Of a stretch of DNA of 5,757 bases, positions 4,534 to 5,757 are shown piece after piece. Made by a program: the position numbers and the translations under genes. The DNA comes from Candidatus Firestoneibacteriota bacterium. GTDB lineage: Bacteria; Oederibacteriota; JAAXVQ01. Numbering within the stretch: the stretch's first letter is position 1; each line of letters starts with the position of its first letter. Under the pieces are notes generated by a model. The model saw nothing but the letters and a program-made list of their open reading frames with translations, was not told the DNA's origin and did not search any database. The stretch covers positions 1 through 5,757 of the forward strand of contig JAAXVQ010000152.1 of the NCBI GenBank assembly GCA_013335425.1, read 5' to 3'.

Positions 4534-5757
4534 TCAGCGCCCCGCGCCCATACGGTTGATGATCGTATCGAGCATCTCATCCATGGTGGTAATCACCCGA
4601 GCCGCGGCCTGATACCCGTCCTGATACTTGATCATGTTGGTCATTTCTTCGTCCAAATTGACGCTGGAAATGGAGTCCCGCTGGGCTTCCAAACTGCTCA
4701 TCAGGGCTTTCTGCGTTTCATTGCTGTTGGTGTGATTTTTGCTGTCCAAGCCTACTTGGGCCACAAAATTATCGTAAAAGCCCCCGAACGTCTGGGTCCC
4801 CAAAGACATGGTTTTGCTGTTTTGCAGTTGCGCGATGGCCAAGGCGTTGGACCCGTCCCCCGGGGCGGAGGCGTTCTGGGCCGCGGCCACCAAAGTCGAA
4901 TCGGCGACAATCGCCGCATTCACCTGCATGTCGCCGGCCCCGGTCCCGGTGAAGAAATTGATCCCCGCGGGCGCAGCGGCATTGAGTGCATACCCCGTGC
5001 TTTGCAGGGCGTTGACCTGGGTCATGAGCCCCGTGGCCAAATCAGTGAGCGCCTGCCGGTAGGCGGGAATGTACGTGTCCCGCATGTCCTTCCATCCCTG
5101 GATTTTGCCGCTGGTCACCGCCGCGGCGGAACCGTCGTCCGACCAGGTGATGGCCGCGTAATTGTTGTTGCCCGGGTCATTGACCACGGTTAAAGGCACG
5201 AAGGTGTTGTCCTGCACCAGTGTATGCCCGCCGATGGTGATGTCGTAGAGCCCGTTGGACATCTGATGCCCTTCATAATTGGTCAATTGGGAAAGCTGCC
5301 CCAGCAGTTTGTCGCGCTGGTCGTAAAGATCGTTGGGGGTGGTTTCCACCCCGAGCGATTGATTGATCTGCACGTTCAAATCGCGGATTTGCGAGGCCAG
5401 CGCGTTGATTTGCGCCACCTGAGTGCGGATGCTCTCGTCTTCAGATTGCTGCAAAGCCGCCAAGTCCTTGTCCTTGGTGTTGATCAATTGCGTCAAGGAT
5501 TGCGAGGTGGACACCAGGCTGTTGCGCACCGAAACGTTTTCGGGATTGGAGGACAATTCCTGCCAGCCCGCCCAAAAGCTGCTCAGGGCGTTCCCCAAAG
5601 CCAGGTCGCTGGGCTCGTTGACGATGTTTTCCACCTGGGAAAATTCGGAGACCGCGGCATCGCTGCGCCCCTGGGTCGCGGTTTCCGCGTGAATCTGTTT
5701 TTCCAGAAGCATGTCCCGCGCCCGGGTTACGGCCTCAAGTTTCACGCCCGTGCCCAA
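4534..5757 (-). CDS. flgK: FlgK, hook-filament junction protein 1 (5' end outside window)
   Basis: FlgK forms the junction ring next to the hook. The visible 407 residues run from the window edge (LGTGVKLEAVTRARDM) to the TGA at 4534-4536. GTGVKLEAVTRARD matches the segment that usually lies some 60 residues into FlgK, so the N-terminal D0 helix is missing only because the window ends; the TTG at the very edge is not a genuine start. Further family marks are ALSSFWAGWQELSSNPEN (about 58-75), TIGGHTLVQ in the middle, and the C-terminal block NLDEEMTNMIKYQDGYQAAA (367-386) followed by RVITTMDEMLDTIINRMG. The inferred full length of about 470 residues is shorter than the 507 or more of Bacillus and enteric proteins, suggesting small outer domains. 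It is followed at 21 bases by flgL. The family call is firm. Confidence 0.95.
   Translation of the reverse strand: MGTGVKLEAVTRARDMLLEKQIHAETATQGRSDAAVSEFSQVENIVNEPSDLALGNALSSFWAGWQELSSNPENVSVRNSLVSTSQSLTQLINTKDKDLAALQQSEDESIRTQVAQINALASQIRDLNVQINQSLGVETTPNDLYDQRDKLLGQLSQLTNYEGHQMSNGLYDITIGGHTLVQDNTFVPLTVVNDPGNNNYAAITWSDDGSAAAVTSGKIQGWKDMRDTYIPAYRQALTDLATGLMTQVNALQSTGYALNAAAPAGINFFTGTGAGDMQVNAAIVADSTLVAAAQNASAPGDGSNALAIAQLQNSKTMSLGTQTFGGFYDNFVAQVGLDSKNHTNSNETQKALMSSLEAQRDSISSVNLDEEMTNMIKYQDGYQAAARVITTMDEMLDTIINRMGAGR

Noticed and set aside
3676..5193. A 505-codon open frame on the plus strand, antisense to flgL and flgK.
   Set aside because: It runs straight through two confidently identified genes on the other strand and its product is Arg/Gly/His/Val-rich with no family pattern, as expected for an antisense shadow of GC-rich coding DNA.
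5755..5757. TTG at the window edge as a start codon of flgK.
   Set aside because: The following residues match a segment well inside FlgK, so the gene continues beyond the window.

Overview
This window holds the late-stage section of a bacterial flagellar locus. Every gene lies on the minus strand, so biological order runs from high to low coordinate: flgK (5' end cut by the window edge), flgL, fliW, csrA, flagellin 1, flagellin 2 and fliD (3' end cut by the window edge). The order hook-filament junction genes, then fliW, csrA, flagellin and cap is characteristic of Bacillota and also occurs in some deeply branching or deltaproteobacterial-type lineages. The base composition looks moderately GC-rich, and most genes have strong GGAGG-type ribosome binding sites. 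I therefore favour a Bacillota-like or other environmental bacterium, but I cannot name a genus and hold even the phylum loosely.

Layout: 4534-5757 flgK and 3601-4512 flgL are 21 bases apart and look cotranscribed. An 86-base gap containing a hairpin leads to fliW (3011-3514), whose last 50 bases overlap the start of csrA (2839-3060). A 189-base leader region precedes flagellin 1 (1822-2649), which ends at a strong intrinsic terminator (1763-1800). A 405-base intergenic stretch (1417-1821) carries that terminator, a G-rich block, a good sigma-28-type promoter and a structured leader for flagellin 2 (592-1416). Flagellin 2 has its own terminator (520-559), immediately followed by a second sigma-28-type promoter (479-505) and fliD (1-433).

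How the parts work together: FlgK and FlgL form the hook-filament junction, the two flagellins build the filament and FliD caps it. FliW and CsrA form the known partner-switch that couples flagellin translation to secretion: CsrA represses flagellin mRNA, FliW inhibits CsrA, and free flagellin titrates FliW. The sequence supports this circuit. Both flagellin leaders carry a short hairpin presenting GGA in a tetraloop, 18-21 bases upstream of a GGAGGA ribosome binding site, which is the expected layout of paired CsrA sites. A similar GGA hairpin lies upstream of fliW itself, which would make the antagonist a possible CsrA target. The flagellin 2 leader also has an alternative 7-bp pairing that is mutually exclusive with its GGA hairpin.

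I see no wholly new gene system, mobile element, CRISPR array, tRNA or rRNA. The most interesting content is the post-transcriptional architecture of the leaders and the pair of flagellin paralogues kept as separate transcription units.
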